Of a stretch of 64,000 nt of DNA, positions 9,460-20,660 are shown in pieces. The stretch comes from Yponomeuta sedellus. Its lineage: Eukaryota > Arthropoda > Insecta > Lepidoptera > Yponomeutidae. The DNA is taken from assembly GCA_934045075.1 (NCBI GenBank), contig OW203747.1, positions 5,352,357 to 5,416,356 of the forward strand. The letters are read 5' to 3'. Each line of letters opens with the position of its first letter. Within the stretch, counting starts at the first letter, position 1. The position numbers were made by a program, and so were the translations under genes. Below the pieces are notes generated by a model, which saw only the letters and a list, made by a program, of their open reading frames with translations, did not search any database and had not been told where the DNA came from.

Positions 9460-10495
9460 CAGACTATTATACTATGGAGTATGAGAAAAGCTTATAACTA
9501 ATATAATATTTAAAAAGGAACATTCAAAACATCTAATTAAAAGACTAAAACGTCTAGCTCAGAGTAGAAAATTGGTGTGCTACAGTAATATACTTTAGGC
9601 GTATTGTTTTTCTCGTAGACCTAATTGATTTACCGTTCATGGATCAAATACGTCAGTTATATGTATTACATTATATGTACTACTATTATAATATATAAGT
9701 AGGTATGATACGTCATTTCATTTTAAAATTAAAGTGCAAAGAGATTTTAAAATAAGAATTAGTCCGATACTTAAGAATTATCGCTCTTATGTATGAAAAC
9801 AAAACAAGATTTCTCTAAAACATTCCTTAGAGACAGTTTAAATAATATGACTGGGGAAAAAGGAACGACGTAACTTTAGAAACTGCCTTACTTTTTAAGT
9901 TATTTAAACTGCGTCTGAGGAGCGTTCTAAGGAATTGCTCCTCCGTTTTGCGTACATTTTTTATCCATAACAATGTAGATTTCGCTTGAAATAGACTCGC
10001 TCAATGTTTAATATTTAACGTTCATCAAGTAACTAGTTCTGCGCTATTATGAAAATACGATATGTACGTAATTAGATTTTAATTTATTTAGTTTTTGTTG
10101 CAAATAAATACTTCTCCTACTTGCCTGCACACGTTAACGTTATGCAAACGAGGCATTAACTCGTTAAAGTCACTGACCTCAAAGGTTTTTTTTTTTAAGC
10201 CAAGACATTGAACTCACCATAATGAAGTTTGCTGTTTGGAATATTTTATTTGTGACTGACAGCGTAGTAAAGTATTTTGGTACTGCTATAAAAACTCTGT
10301 TAAAATTTAATGGAGGTTTGAAGAGACCACGTTCTGTCAATAAAATCGTCTACCCGTCATCACTGCGAAGAAAAGAAACATTCCCATGGTGACAGTTTTT
10401 TTGACAAGACAAGCCTTACTTAGATTTAGATTAGATTAATCGAAGTTTTTCGTCAGAGAACTAAAGTGATCGACTTAGTTCAACAAATTACAGTG
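9460..10495. other. Non-coding DNA, no feature recognised
   Basis: AT-rich sequence with no convincing exon, tRNA-like block or repeat shared with the rest of the window. Confidence 0.45.
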
Positions 10496-10498
10496 GTG

Positions 10499-10885
10499 GT
10501 AGCGTGGTTATCGGGTCATCTATCTCCCTCCAAAATAATTGAGAGTGGTGATGGCTGAGCACTGCGTTATGCTCGTGAACGAGTGCTGTTCGTGTGTCTG
10601 GCCGCAGCACAGTTTTCCCCTATTATTGTGAGACATTTGACTAATGCTTTGGCATTTAGGCTTGTTAATGGCAATCATGAAATCTTATTAGGTTTACATA
10701 ATGGCAACTGATGTATTAGGTTTTAAGATGATTTGAGAAAAGATGGTCAGAGTGGAGTTTTTTTTTCCGCTGCCTTTTTCTCCACTACAATACGGCGCGA
10801 AGGCGGCGGCTTACATTTCACATTGTACATTGACATTCAGCAAACAGAATGTAAATTCGTTGAATTAAAATGATTTGAATTTTGA
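10499..10885 (+). repeat. Dispersed repeat family (~385 bp), copy 1
   Basis: Co-linear with 45691-46065 over nearly its whole length, from GTAGCGTGGTTATCGGGTCA to GAATTTTGAATT. It includes GAACGAGTGCTGTTCGTGTG and TTCCGCTGCCTTTTTCTCCA. There are no terminal inverted repeats and no ORF. A reversed fragment is at 5.9 kb. Class unknown. Confidence 0.75.
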
Positions 10886-11099
10886 ATTTTTAGAAACACT
10901 AATTTATATACTAATTTAATACTATATTATCTACCGACTACTGCATTGACCCGCCTACTTGTCTTGCTGTTAAAGGTTTATTTTTTTATGGCTTTATTGC
11001 TTTGTTTTCATTTTACTTTAAATATGTGTTTACCTGTATTCCATTTGATGTACTCGTACTTGTCACCTAGTTACTCTAATAAATAATAATAATAATAAT

Positions 11100-11405
11100 A
11101 TTGGCCTTTTTGCATCTACTTAATGAGATGATTTATACAGCGTCCAGTGGTATCTTCACTCACACTAGATGGGTGAAGGGACCACTCCGACGCTGTAGTG
11201 CCTGGGTCATGGTTTTTATAGATGGTGTAGGCTTGCCCAGCACCTATACCATCCTGACAGCCAAGTCGGCCTAGCCCACAGGAAAGACTAGTCAATACGT
11301 GCGGAGCCAACCAAGCTGCGGGTTTCCTCACGATGTTTTCCTTCACCGTTAGCGTGTGGTATTGCGACTACAAATTCGCAAATGTACGTAACTTTGAAAT
11401 TAAAC
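11100..11405 (-). mobile_element. tRNA-derived SINE family A, body without head
   Basis: The minus strand reads GTACGTACATTTGCGAATTT, then GAAGGAAAACATCGTGAGGA, then the CCACTGGACGCTGTATAAAT end, matching the full copy at 44690-45065. The tRNA-like head is missing. Confidence 0.75.
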
Positions 11406-11476
11406 AATACTATTAGTTACTCTACATCATTGCTATTTAGTGAAAAATATTTATGGGTTCAGTTTGACAACCTTTG

Positions 11477-13042
11477 GACAACCCTTGTATGTCCCCACTG
11501 CTCTGCCGTCCTAACTTAAACAACCGTAACTCGATTTTTGTCAAAAATTAGTTAAGACTTGATTTGGAATCAGCGTGATGAGAACTATAATGTTCTCTTT
11601 GACGTATTTTTGGTAAAACCGACACAAAAGGAGATAGTGTTAATCATAAGCGCCGTAACTGTCTATTTTGATTGCACGTTCCTAGATATGACAACCGTAA
11701 AACACCTTACGGTTCTTATTCGTAACGTTATTGTATGAGCTTGATCATGCATCAATAATATATCCTAAATATAAACACCGTAAGTTATTGTACGGTAGTT
11801 ATCTTTAATCTTAATTCTGTCTGTTGGTCAATGAATATGTTTAAATTTATGAGCTAAAAGTTCCTATTTACATTATTTAAAGCATGTTAAGTCTCAAAGA
11901 ATGATCTTTTGGTAAATATTTTAAAGACTGAAAAGTGCGACTGATAAATTTAATAAATAGTTATTAAATTTTTTAAGGTAGGTAAACTTTTTGTTTTTTC
12001 TAAAGCACTAACCCGTCCTAGGGATGAATTAAATTTATTAAGGAAATTAAAACGCTCGAGACGAGTTCAAATCCTGTCTCAAGCGGTTTTTGTAATTTCC
12101 TCTATAAGTTTAAGTAGGTAAGATTTTTTTGTTACTTTAAATTTTATTCTTCTTTTTAAATACTTAGGTATAACGATCTCATTTAATTTAACATTGTGTA
12201 GGTTCGCAAGAGTGAAACTCTGAAAAGTGCCATTTATAATTACTGAAAGCAGAGTAAGAAGTTTATGTTATTTCAAATTTACTTTTTTAATAAATACGTA
12301 CGAGTACATGTTCATTATTTAAATTGTGGTTTTATTTATTAGCCATTAATTACTATATACTAACAAGTTTTTACGAAGCATTTAATTGAGTGTTTAGTTA
12401 GTTACCGCTTTTGTGTCTAGTAAAGCTTCATTTCTAGACATAAAAACCGTAACTACGTTATATACGGCGCTCATGCTTAGGCAAAGCACATTATCAAATT
12501 AAATTTCACTAGCCATAAAGCTTATTTGCTAAATTTAAAGAAAAGTGTTATTATTACCACTATGTAAAATACACAATCTTAAAGGGAATTATTAATGCTA
12601 CAGATAAAATTAATTAAAAGTAGACATTTTTTAAAACTGCGACACTAATAACAAATTTTCGAAAAAAAACTTTAGGGCGCGAAATCTCGGAACTATACTT
12701 TTGGTAGTTACGGTTGTTTAAATTAGGACGGCAGTGCTGGGGCACGGGTCTCTTCCTGCACGCAGGAAGGTTAGGTCATACTCCACTACGGGGTCTAAGT
12801 CCGGGTTGGTGGAGGATTGTAAGACAGTGGCGGGCCTTACTGTCAGAAGTTATCAAGCCGCCCATAAGGCCTCTGATATGGCTTAACGATTGCCATTATA
12901 CGAGTATGATAGCCGTGACTTGCGAAGCACGGAAGCGCTCGGAAAAATGCCACCTGCACCTATACTTACCTAACCGCGCCTGTTGTTGCTTAACCAAGTG
13001 ATTGATTCCAATTACTCGTTTCGCCTAGGCCACGAGCGCTTC
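11477..13042 (-). mobile_element. 5S-derived SINE split by a 1.23-kb DNA transposon
   Basis: The SINE 3' end (AACCCTTGTATGTCCCCACTGCT) is at 11480-11502. The sequence resumes with TGCTGGGGCACGGGTC at 12735 and continues to the SINE head GCGCTTC near 13042. Removing 11503-12738 restores the consensus. Confidence 0.85.
11503..12734. mobile_element. Non-autonomous TIR transposon, 1232 bp, 4-bp target duplication
   Basis: The ends are 29-bp inverted repeats with one mismatch (left starts CTGCCGTCCTAACTTAAACA; right ends TTAGGACGGCAG). The 4 bases TGCT flank both sides (11499-11502, 12735-12738). The inside is AT-rich, has recurring CCGTAA/TTACGG words and no transposase-like ORF. A 4-bp duplication is known for Chapaev-type and Sola-type elements. 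The superfamily assignment is inference. Confidence 0.8.
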
Positions 13043-13061
13043 TAAAATTAAATAAAATTAG

Positions 13062-13290
13062 CAAACTGAAGTTGCAGCGGGCGGGTCATATCTGCCGCAG
13101 GACTGATAGCAGTTGGGGTAGACTGGTTCTTGAGTGGAGATCGCGTATCAGTAAACGCAGCGTAAAATGCCCTGTGACTAGGTGGAGCGACGTCATTGGC
13201 TAGCGGTGGGCGGTGACTGGAAGAGGAGAGCTGAAGATCGGGCTCAGAGGCCTAGGAGAGGCCTATGTCCAGCAGTGAACTGAAACCGGC
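13062..13290 (+). pseudogene. RTE-like LINE 3' coding end, decayed
   Basis: The plus strand reads KLKLQRAGHICRRTDS, EWRSRISKRSVKCP and GLGEAYVQQ, with stops in between. It is homologous to the cleaner copy at 61980-62250 (KLKWQWAGHISRRTD...GEGYVQQW). It lies between two SINEs. Confidence 0.7.
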
Positions 13291-13345
13291 TGATTGTGAT
13301 GATGATGATAGTGAAACCTTATTCGCTGCATCTACACAGATTGCG

Positions 13346-13600
13346 ATATCAAGCCTTGTATGTCCCCACAGCTGGAGCACGGGTCTCTTCCTGCATCGCA
13401 GGAAGGTTAGGCCATACTCCACCACGGGGGATAACTTACAATCCCCCTCTATCACGGTCCGTGAAAGAGGGGGATTGTAAGACAGTGACGGGCATTACTG
13501 TCAGAAATTATCAAGTCGCTCATATGGCATATTATGGCTTAATGACTGTCATTACATGACAGCCGGGACCAGCGGCTTTATGCACATTAGTTGGCGACAA
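13346..13600 (-). mobile_element. 5S-derived SINE, rearranged, with internal palindrome
   Basis: Antisense SINE body in which GGTTGGTGGAGG is replaced by a hairpin: AATCCCCCTCTATCACGG paired with CCGTGAAAGAGGGGGATT at about 13438-13474. The SINE head (ACTACGCCACGAGCGCTTC) reappears at about 13857-13876, after about 260 bases of other DNA. Confidence 0.7.
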
Positions 13601-14182
13601 CTCATGAATGCAATGAGGGCAATAAAGGACGAGATCTTTAGATCCGCGATAGAACTAATTTCCCGACTGCGGTGGAGCCCGTAATTATGTATGTAAGTTC
13701 GTCCGATTTTATGTTCCCTCATAACTTCTAAGCCAATGGTCAGATTTTGACAAATGAGCTCTCATTCGCTCTGACGTGTTTGTGCAAGTTTCATGGGTTA
13801 TATGAAATAAGCTTTAATCCAACAAAAATAATAATAACCACTAAAAAGACTCGGTTGACTACGCCACGAGCGCTTCAGATGAGTGTGCGGCCGCCCTAAA
13901 AGTGAAGTACTGTTTTCTTATGCAAGCAATATCTTAGTTATGCTCATTTATTCAGGCCATGAAAGCCCTGAGAAGGTAATCACGCAAGTTTATTGTGAAA
14001 AAGTCTCTAGTACACAACGATTTACTACCTACGTGCTGGAGAAGGCATTTGTACAAATTTTTTGCAAATTGTGTAAACTAGTAGTAAACTAGACTATAGT
14101 TTCATCATCATCAACCAATTAAGTCCCCACGGGGCACGGGTCTCTTCCCTGAGGAAGGTATAGGCCATACTCCACCACGGAG

Positions 14183-14435
14183 AGCGATGGTAACGGAGCG
14201 GTACAGAACTCCGGCTTCTCAATCGGGAGGTCGTGGGTTCGAACCCCGGCATGTACCAATGACTTTGTTGACTTTGAAGTTATGTACATTTGTGAAATTA
14301 CAGTAGCAACACTATTCGCTGACGGTGAAGGAAAATATCGTAAAGAAACCCTAGTATTTGAGGTGTTAGCGTACCTCAGCGCTTGCTACATACAATGGCC
14401 CAACTATGAGGTTATGTACGGAAATCTCAGGTCTA
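14183..14435 (+). mobile_element. tRNA-derived SINE family A
   Basis: The tRNA-like head has A-box-like GGTAACGGAGCGG and B box GGGTTCGAACCCC, followed by CATGTACCAATGACTTTG, TTATGTACATTTGTGAAATT and GAAGGAAAATATCGTAAAGAAACC. It is inserted in the SINE-2 copy, with CCACCACGG / CCTCCACGGG either side. Confidence 0.75.
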
Positions 14436-14649
14436 ACCTCCACGGGGGCCAAGTCCGGATTGGTGGAGGCTTGCGAGACTAGCGGCTGGTCTTACTGTCA
14501 GAAGTTTTCAAGCCGCCCGAAGGCCTCTGACTTGGCTTAACGACTGTTATCTATCGACGGCAGCTGGCACCAACTGCTTAACGTGCCTTGCAAAGCACGG
14601 AACCGCTCGGAAAAATGCCACTAGCGTTAGTCATAGACGGTATACCCAG

Positions 14650-14869
14650 GGCACGCTGACTGCAAAACCCAAGGTCTCGGGTTCGATTCCCGACCGGATC
14701 AAACTAGCAAACGAACTGTTCTAGTTTGTCTCGGGTCTTGGATGTGTATTTATTGTTTTAAATTTATCGTCGAGTTAGCACCTGTAACACGTCTGTAACA
14801 TTCATTTAATTGTACTTAGTATAGGGCTAACGAGATCTGTGTAATATGTCCAGGAATATTTATTATTTT
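14650..14869 (+). mobile_element. tRNA-derived SINE family B
   Basis: GGTCTCGGGTTCGATTCCCG is the B box. The body CTCGGGTCTTGGATGTGTAT and AGTATAGGGCTAACGAGATC match the reversed copy at 17000-17225. It is inserted in the same SINE-2 as the family A copy. Confidence 0.75.
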
Positions 14870-15264
14870 ATGCACTGAACGCGCCCTGTGTTATTTAACC
14901 TTCGTGATCGTTTATGATCACTCAGGCAGACGGGACTATGAGCGATTCGTTAAAAATACTATTGTAATATTTCATGACATACGTACTTGGCTGAAATGCC
15001 TCCTCCACTATATAGTACGTCATTGTTTGAGCGCAATTTGTTTGCCCCGAGACAAACGCCCTTTTCATGTTGCGCATTTTTGCATAACTCTTGCGGATTT
15101 TTTGCAAAGTTATTTAATCTCACTGTGAAAGAAAACATTGTGAGGAATGCCACATTTGAGGTATTTCCAAGTCTCATGCATTGAAGTCGCTAATCCGCCG
15201 CAATTCACTCCGCAAAGTACATTGTGTACTTTGAATTGTCCTAAACACACGATTATACTATTTT

Positions 15265-15425
15265 AATTTTTAATGCACTAACCCGTGCTAAGGATAATTT
15301 TTAAAAACCTATTTAGAGGCTTAAAATTTCACCCATGCCGGGATTCGAACCCGCGACCTCTGGCCATCCGTGCCAGCGCTCTTTCGAACTGAGCCAATGG
15401 GCGACTCACCGGCATCAGTGAAACA
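15265..15425 (-). mobile_element. tRNA-derived SINE family C
   Basis: Antisense tail (AATGCACTAACCCGTGCTAA, AAAACCTATTTAGAGGC) followed by the reversed tRNA-like block with B box GGATTCGAACCC and A box GAACTGAGCCAATGGGCGAC. Confidence 0.8.
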
Positions 15426-15774
15426 GACGAATTCCGCCTTACTCTTCTTAATTGACTTTGCAATGTTCAACGAATTGTCAAATTAAACCATAAATTGTAT
15501 TATTATCTGAGCCATTACAGGAAATATTTGTGTTGGGCTGTAAGAATAATTTCGAAAACTCGGAAAATTAATGTATCATTGTTTTGTTTCAGATACTCAA
15601 CTAAAGAAACTGTAACGAACCGGAATCAAGACCAGCAAAACGGTTAGTGAATTTTACTAAGATTTTTTTTCTTTCTACGTTTATCTATTTTTTTTAGTTT
15701 TAAGTGTTAATGCTATACCAAACGGTAATTTGAGTTACACATTAATTAGAAGGTAAGCTTAAACCGATTGTTGA

Positions 15775-16080
15775 AATGAATATGTCGGAAGTAGGCAATG
15801 TATTAGCAAAGGGCAAGATGAATTTCTGTCAACCTCCTTAGCGACCTGTCGTAGATAATGACCAATAGTACTAAAATCACACGTAATGTTCTTAAAGTGG
15901 AACTGAAAAAACCTACCGCTAAGTCCAATAATTTTTTGGTGGACAATATGTTTTAAACACCTGGTCTCGAGAGGAAAACGTAACTGATATAGGCCAAATA
16001 AAGCGTAAGAGGTTTGTCAGGATAGTGGCATGTGGCAAACTTTTGTATCTGCTTACCATTTCGGGATAAAGGCGTAATTT
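15775..16080 (+). repeat. LINE 3'-tail fragments
   Basis: GGCAATGTATTAGCAAAGGG and, later, TTTGTCAGGATAGTGGCATG plus TCGGGATAAAGGCG resemble the 8412-8663 tail, broken by about 150 unrelated bases. Confidence 0.5.
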
Positions 16081-16114
16081 TTTCTATGTAGTCTATATAC
16101 ATCCCACAAACGCA

Positions 16115-16522
16115 GACCAGCCCCTAGTCTTGCAAGCCTCCACCAATACGGGCTTGGTCCCCGTGGTGGAGTATGCCCTAGACCCGTGCCCCTCGTTGGA
16201 GATATAATGGGATGTTGACGATGATACGTCCCACTGCAGGTCATCAGAGAGAGACTGAAGGCGTTTGGTGGAGGATTGTAAGAGTGTGGCGGGCCTTACC
16301 GTCAGAGGTTATCAAGCCGCCCATAAGATCTGGCTTCACGACTGCCATTACATGACAGCGGCACCAACGGCTTAACGTGCCTTGCGACGCACGGAAGGGC
16401 TCGGAAAAATGCCACTACCGGTAGTCACGGGAGGGTCACCGATTCTGCACCTGATCGCGCCTATTGTTGCTTAACTCGATTGATTGATACCAATCGTTCG
16501 GTCGACTAGGCCACGAGCGCTT
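16115..16522. mobile_element. Two 5S-derived SINE pieces in opposite orientation
   Basis: 16115-16222 is a sense SINE-2 3' end (CCTAGTCTTGCAAGCCTCCA ... GGGATGTTGACGATGA). 16263-16522 is an antisense SINE-1, ending CCACGAGCGCTTCG. Confidence 0.75.
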
Positions 16523-16810
16523 CGTGTTTCTAATTAACCGGAGATAATCCACGAAGGGCGTCGAACTGATTTATTTACCTCACCGTTTGACAGGCTCTCC
16601 CTTAAATTTTGTGATAGATTTACGGCCACAGCCGGGTCGCCTGCATAATTAATGCCCTAAAAAGGGCTTACACTGTTGGAGACGATATAAGAAGAACGTT
16701 CAGAAGGTCTACTTACCAAATGGAAGGGCAGACTCTTACTCTGACGCACAGTAGAGATGATGGACGGTGATGGAAAGATGGTTAAATAAATAATAAATAA
16801 ATATTCATGG

Positions 16811-16950
16811 ACATAATTAAAACTGTTTTTATACGGATTTATGCTCGCTTATTACATTTTTACAATTTTCACTTCGGCACTTTTTCAGGTGTCGTGGTCC
16901 CGGATGTAATAAACGAGCATAAATCCGTATAAAAACAGTTTTAATTATGT
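16811..16950. mobile_element. Palindromic element, ~47-bp inverted repeats
   Basis: ACATAATTAAAACTGTTTTT and the following bases to about 16857 are repeated inverted at 16904-16950. The centre is CACTTCGGCACTTTTTCAGG. One-armed relatives are at 25.73 and 32.12 kb. No ORF. Confidence 0.85.
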
Positions 16951-16999
16951 CTACTGCTCGTGTTAACCTTAGAAAATACTATATTCATGGACGTATTAC

Positions 17000-17225
17000 A
17001 CAGATCTCGTTAGCCCTATACTAAGTACAACTAAATGAATTGTCTTATAGGTGCTAACTCAGCGATAGATTTAATACAATAAATACATAAATAACATCCA
17101 AGACCCGAGACAAACTAGAAAAGTTCGTTTCTTGATTTGACCCGGCCGGGGATCAAACCCGAGACCCTCGGTTTTACAGTCAACATGCCAAACCGCGGCG
17201 CCACCGAGGCCGTCACCGAGCTTGT
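17000..17225 (-). mobile_element. tRNA-derived SINE family B, with full head
   Basis: The minus strand starts GACGGCCTCGGTGGCGCCGC (A-box region) and has GGGTTTGATCCCC (B box), then the family B body ending with TAGGGCTAACGAGATCTGTG. Confidence 0.75.
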
Positions 17226-17227
17226 AG

Positions 17228-17490
17228 ACGCTTATCTATATAAATGAAATGCAAAGTCCTGACTGACTCAGTCACTCACTCATCAACGCCCAGTCCAAGC
17301 CGTCGGACCTAGGAAGCTGAAATTTTGCACAGAGGGTCTATATACTCGTATAATGTAAGCAAGGAATAAGACCGGATTTTTTGAAATTCAACCCCTAAGG
17401 GGACGTAAAAGGGTTGCCAAAATTTGTATAAAGAATGTTGTCTGATTTTCTTGAAACTTAAAAGAAATACTCTTCAATACCATACAATAC
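17228..17490 (+). mobile_element. Helitron-like 5' fragment
   Basis: TATCTATATAAATGAAATGC then AAAGTCCTGACTGACTCAGT, GGACCTAGGAAGCTGAAATT and CCCCTAAGGGGACGTAAAAG resemble 5' ends of insect non-autonomous Helitrons. No Rep/helicase coding and no 3' end is seen. Confidence 0.45.
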
Positions 17491-17494
17491 ACAG

Positions 17495-17615
17495 AAAAAT
17501 GCCACTAGCGTTAGACATATACGGTCGCCCATCCATGCACTGAACGCGCCCTATGTTGCTAACCTTTGTGATTGTTTAAGATCACTCAAGCAGCCGGGAC
17601 TATGAGTGACTCAGC
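17495..17615 (-). mobile_element. 5S-derived SINE-2 head
   Basis: AATGCCACTAGCGTTAGACA, CCATCCATGCACTGAACGCG and GATCACTCAAGCAGCCGGGA correspond to the promoter-bearing head of subfamily 2, antisense. Confidence 0.7.
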
Positions 17616-17830
17616 TATCTACTAGACGGTTCTAATCGCGATTATTTGTTAGGTAAAATGTAATTGATTACCGACGTTTCGGTAGCGTTGCAGTGCCGTA
17701 GTCAATAGTAGATTGAGTAGGCGAGTACAGTCGATTATTTTATGAATAATAATATTTTATGAAGGTGGTCTTTCTTCCAGTCCTAGTCACTTGTCATGAT
17801 TTTCTATGTATAAACTAATAATAATATTAA

Positions 17831-18197
17831 GAAGCGCTCGTGGCCTGGCGGAACCAAGTGAATGGAATCAATCACTTGAGTTAAGCCACAACAGGCACGG
17901 TCAGGTGCAGGATGGGTGACCGTCCCGTGACTACCGCTAGTGGCATTTTTCCGAGCGCTTCCGTGCTTCGCAAGGCACGCTAAGCCGTTGGTGCCGGCTG
18001 TCATGTAATGGCAGTCGTTAAGCCATGTCATAGGTCTTATGGGCGACTTGATAACTTCTGACAGTAACGCCCGCCTCTGTCGTACAATCCTCCACCAACC
18101 CGGACTTGGCCCCCGTGGTGGAGTATGGCCTAACCTTTCTGCGATGCAGGAAGAGACCCGTGCCCCAGCAGTGGGGACATACAAGGGTTGATATCGA
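17831..18197 (+). mobile_element. 5S-derived SINE-1, full length with target duplication
   Basis: From AAGCGCTCGTGGCCTGG to GGGTTGATATCG. The flanks are TAATATTAAG on the left and TAATATTTAAG on the right, a near-perfect target duplication. Confidence 0.85.
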
Positions 18198-18639
18198 AAC
18201 TAATATTTAAGAAAAAAAATATTGAGAGCAGTATCTTCGATCTACTTCTGGTCAAATATTTATTGTTACTGTTCCATGTATAAAAAGTTATTCTTCTGTT
18301 TTTCTTCCATTTTGAACTCACGTTAAATTTCATTAAGACAGGTAGACAGGCCCAGAAATAGACAAGCAAAATGGAGCGAAATGTTGTTCAGAATAAAATC
18401 GTGCAAGGTAAAAATTTTATGCGCCTACAAAAGATATAACGTTGAGCATATTATCTGGATAAATAATACTTTATCTAACTGACACTATAGCGAACACGCT
18501 AAACATAAGAAATCAATTTAGGCGTATTTCAGATTTAAGACTTTATTATTTTACTGGTGGTTATTGGCGTTGGTTATTATTAGTGTGGCATAGGAGGCTA
18601 TACGCTTTATCTATCTAATTTAAATTTTAGGTCGGTACA

Positions 18640-18990
18640 GTACTACACATCATAAAAGTCCCTTCGGGAATCTTCGTTCGCGCAGACTAGAAAGAAGTGT
18701 AACGAAAGTACCCGAAGCTATAAGTACATTCAACATGATCTTTAACCGATACGGTTAAGGTGCAGAATTGATTGTCGCAGTAGTGCTACCTATTTCGCTC
18801 ACGCTAATATTGTCAAACTAATAGTCACCTGCATCGATGACGTTGAATCAACCAATAGCAACAAAGGCGCGCGGCCTGCCATAAAATGAAACTATCTGAT
18901 TGGCCGATCAACTTGCCGCACATCCAAAATTTGGTGATCTGCGCAGGTACATCCGCGAGAATTAATTTCTTGTGTAGCACTGTAAATATA
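18640..18990 (+). repeat. Dispersed repeat family (~350 bp), copy 1
   Basis: Co-linear with 52010-52380, from CATCATAAAAGTCCCTTCGG to TCTTGTGTAGCACTGTAA. No inverted ends, tRNA-like head or coding recognised. Confidence 0.75.
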
Positions 18991-19012
18991 TTATTCTTTG
19001 CCAACGTGATGA

Positions 19013-19110
19013 AGTGCTCGTAGCCTAGGCGAACCGAGTGATTGGAATCAATCACTTGAGTTAAGCAACAACAGGCGCGGTTGTTGCATAACTCCCGTTA
19101 AACCATATCA
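19013..19110 (+). mobile_element. 5S-derived SINE head, truncated
   Basis: GCTCGTAGCCTAGGCGAACC, then GTTAAGCAACAACAGGCGCG, then the body jumps to ATATCAGAGGC: the middle and the 3' end are deleted. Confidence 0.7.
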
Positions 19111-19292
19111 GAGGCAATTATTTTCTTTCGTCAATGGTTGTCTGGAAGAAATTATTTTAAGTAATAAGGCTGTGTTATGTTATTGTTTAAGTATCTTGTG
19201 TAATTCCTGAGGAACATACATTAAAGAATTATCAATCTAGATTCAGTTTATTTAGTCTGTGACTAAGTAATCACACATTAAATAAACTGACT

Positions 19293-19435
19293 CTAACTCC
19301 CAGTTTCTCGTACACTAACAATCTGTTAATCTACTATTAACAGCTGGCAAATTCTTTTTTTTGTATGCACTTTGGCCAACTGACAACTGTTAACAATAGA
19401 TTAAGGGCTTGTTATTGTGCCAAAAACTGGTGGTA
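19293..19435. mobile_element. MITE of the ACCCCTGGTTTCTGGTACAC family
   Basis: Ends TAACTCCCAGTTTCTCGTAC and AAAAACTGGTGGTAA are inverted relatives. The same structure is clearer at 53551-53693. Confidence 0.65.
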
Positions 19436-19551
19436 AGATTGCGAAGGTTAGGTGTTGCAACACTACAAATTGTAGTCGTCTGTGTTATGCCATTTATGCT
19501 GGTATGACAACCAATCAATTGCGGTACGAATTTTGCGCTGCCCTAAATGGT

Positions 19552-19645
19552 GACTCGTATGAGACTAACTCTCTGCGCCTGTTGTTGCTTAACCGTAGTG
19601 ATTGATCCCAACCACTCGGTTTCACTGGGCCGCGTGGGCTTCATA
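19552..19645 (-). mobile_element. 5S-derived SINE head fragment
   Basis: GCGCCTGTTGTTGCTTAACC, GTGATTGATCCCAACCACTC and GGGCCGCGTGGGCTTC form the reversed SINE head only. Confidence 0.65.
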
Positions 19646-19647
19646 TC

Positions 19648-19840
19648 CGGCCTCTGTGGCGCGGCGGTAGCGCATCTGCCTACCATGCAAGGATTCCCGG
19701 GTTCGATCCTAGGCTGGGGACAAAAAAACCCCAGGTCTTGCATGTTTACATTTTTGTGATATCGTTGTTTCTGGTTCCCACGACACAGGGTATCCTAGTG
19801 TGAGGCCATAAGCAATGTATGTGCTTGTATGTAAATGTTA
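19648..19840 (+). mobile_element. tRNA-derived SINE family D
   Basis: The head has A-box-like TGGCGCGGCGGTAGCGC and B box GGGTTCGATCCTAGG. The body GGGGACAAAAAAACCCCAGG then TTTCTGGTTCCCACGACACA runs to GTGCTTGTATGTAAATG. Only one copy was noticed, so it could be a decayed tRNA gene, but the attached body argues for a SINE. Confidence 0.6.
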
Positions 19841-19861
19841 TGTTATCATCCTAACATCGTT

Positions 19862-20223
19862 ATCAACCCTTGTATGTCCCCACTGCTGGGGCACGGGTCA
19901 CTTTCTGTATCGCAGGAAGGTTAGGCCATACTCCACCACGGGGGCCAAGTTCGGGTTGGTGGAGGTTCATAAGACAGTGGCGGGCTTTACTGTCAGAAGT
20001 TATCAAGCCGCCCATAAGGACTCTTACATGGCTTAACAACTGCCATTACACGACAGCCAGAATTAACGGCTTATCGTGCCTTGCGAAGCACGGAAGCGCT
20101 CCAAAAAATGCCACTAGTGGTAGTTACGGGATGGTCTGCCATCCTGCACCTAACCGCGCCTGTGGTTGCTTAACCTTAGTGATTGATTCCAATCACTCGG
20201 TCCCACTAGGCCACGAGCGCTTC
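19862..20223 (-). mobile_element. 5S-derived SINE-1, full length
   Basis: Antisense, from TATCAACCCTTGTATGTCCC to CCACGAGCGCTTC, with all body segments present. Confidence 0.85.
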
Positions 20224-20464
20224 ATACCCCCTTTAACATATTTACCGTGAAATGCACCACACACGGTACTATTTTCGCCTCTCTTCGAGCGAGTCTGGCG
20301 TGCAGGTGGGGCGATCGCATTTGATCATCAAAAGGCGCGTGTAATCGGTTTAACCGCCTCGTGTCTTGCTCGCCTCATACGCCATGCCAGCCTACAAGCA
20401 ACCAAAAAAGCGCTTGTACTCAAAACTTCCGAATCATTTATTTATTTTTGCCCAAAAGAAGCCA

Positions 20465-20660
20465 TCGTCGTCAGGCTATACTAGTCCACTGCTGGACATA
20501 GCCCTCCCTTAAAGAGCGCCACGTTGTGCTATCATAGGGGGTAATGCCCATAATCCCCGCGCTGGGCATGCGGGTAGGATATCGCAGTTTGGTGGAATTG
20601 TACTGCAGGGGGCGCTGGTGCCCACCCCCCCGGGTTTGTGTCCCATGGTGAAACCAAAAT
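20465..20660 (-). repeat. RTE-like LINE 3' end / derivative
   Basis: Minus strand: end of the VQQWT-type tail (CCACTGCTGGACATAGCCCT) joined to GGGGGTAATGCCCATAATCC, GCGCTGGGCATGCGGGT and AATTGTACTGCAGGGGGCGC. Shared with 46.8 and 58.5 kb. Confidence 0.65.

Larger units (their letters stand above)
14110..14950 (-). mobile_element. 5S-derived SINE subfamily 2, interrupted twice
   Basis: Antisense pieces at 14110-14182, 14436-14649 and 14870-14947 together give one SINE-2 copy (as at 21725-22085). Two tRNA-derived SINEs of different families lie in the gaps. Confidence 0.8.
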
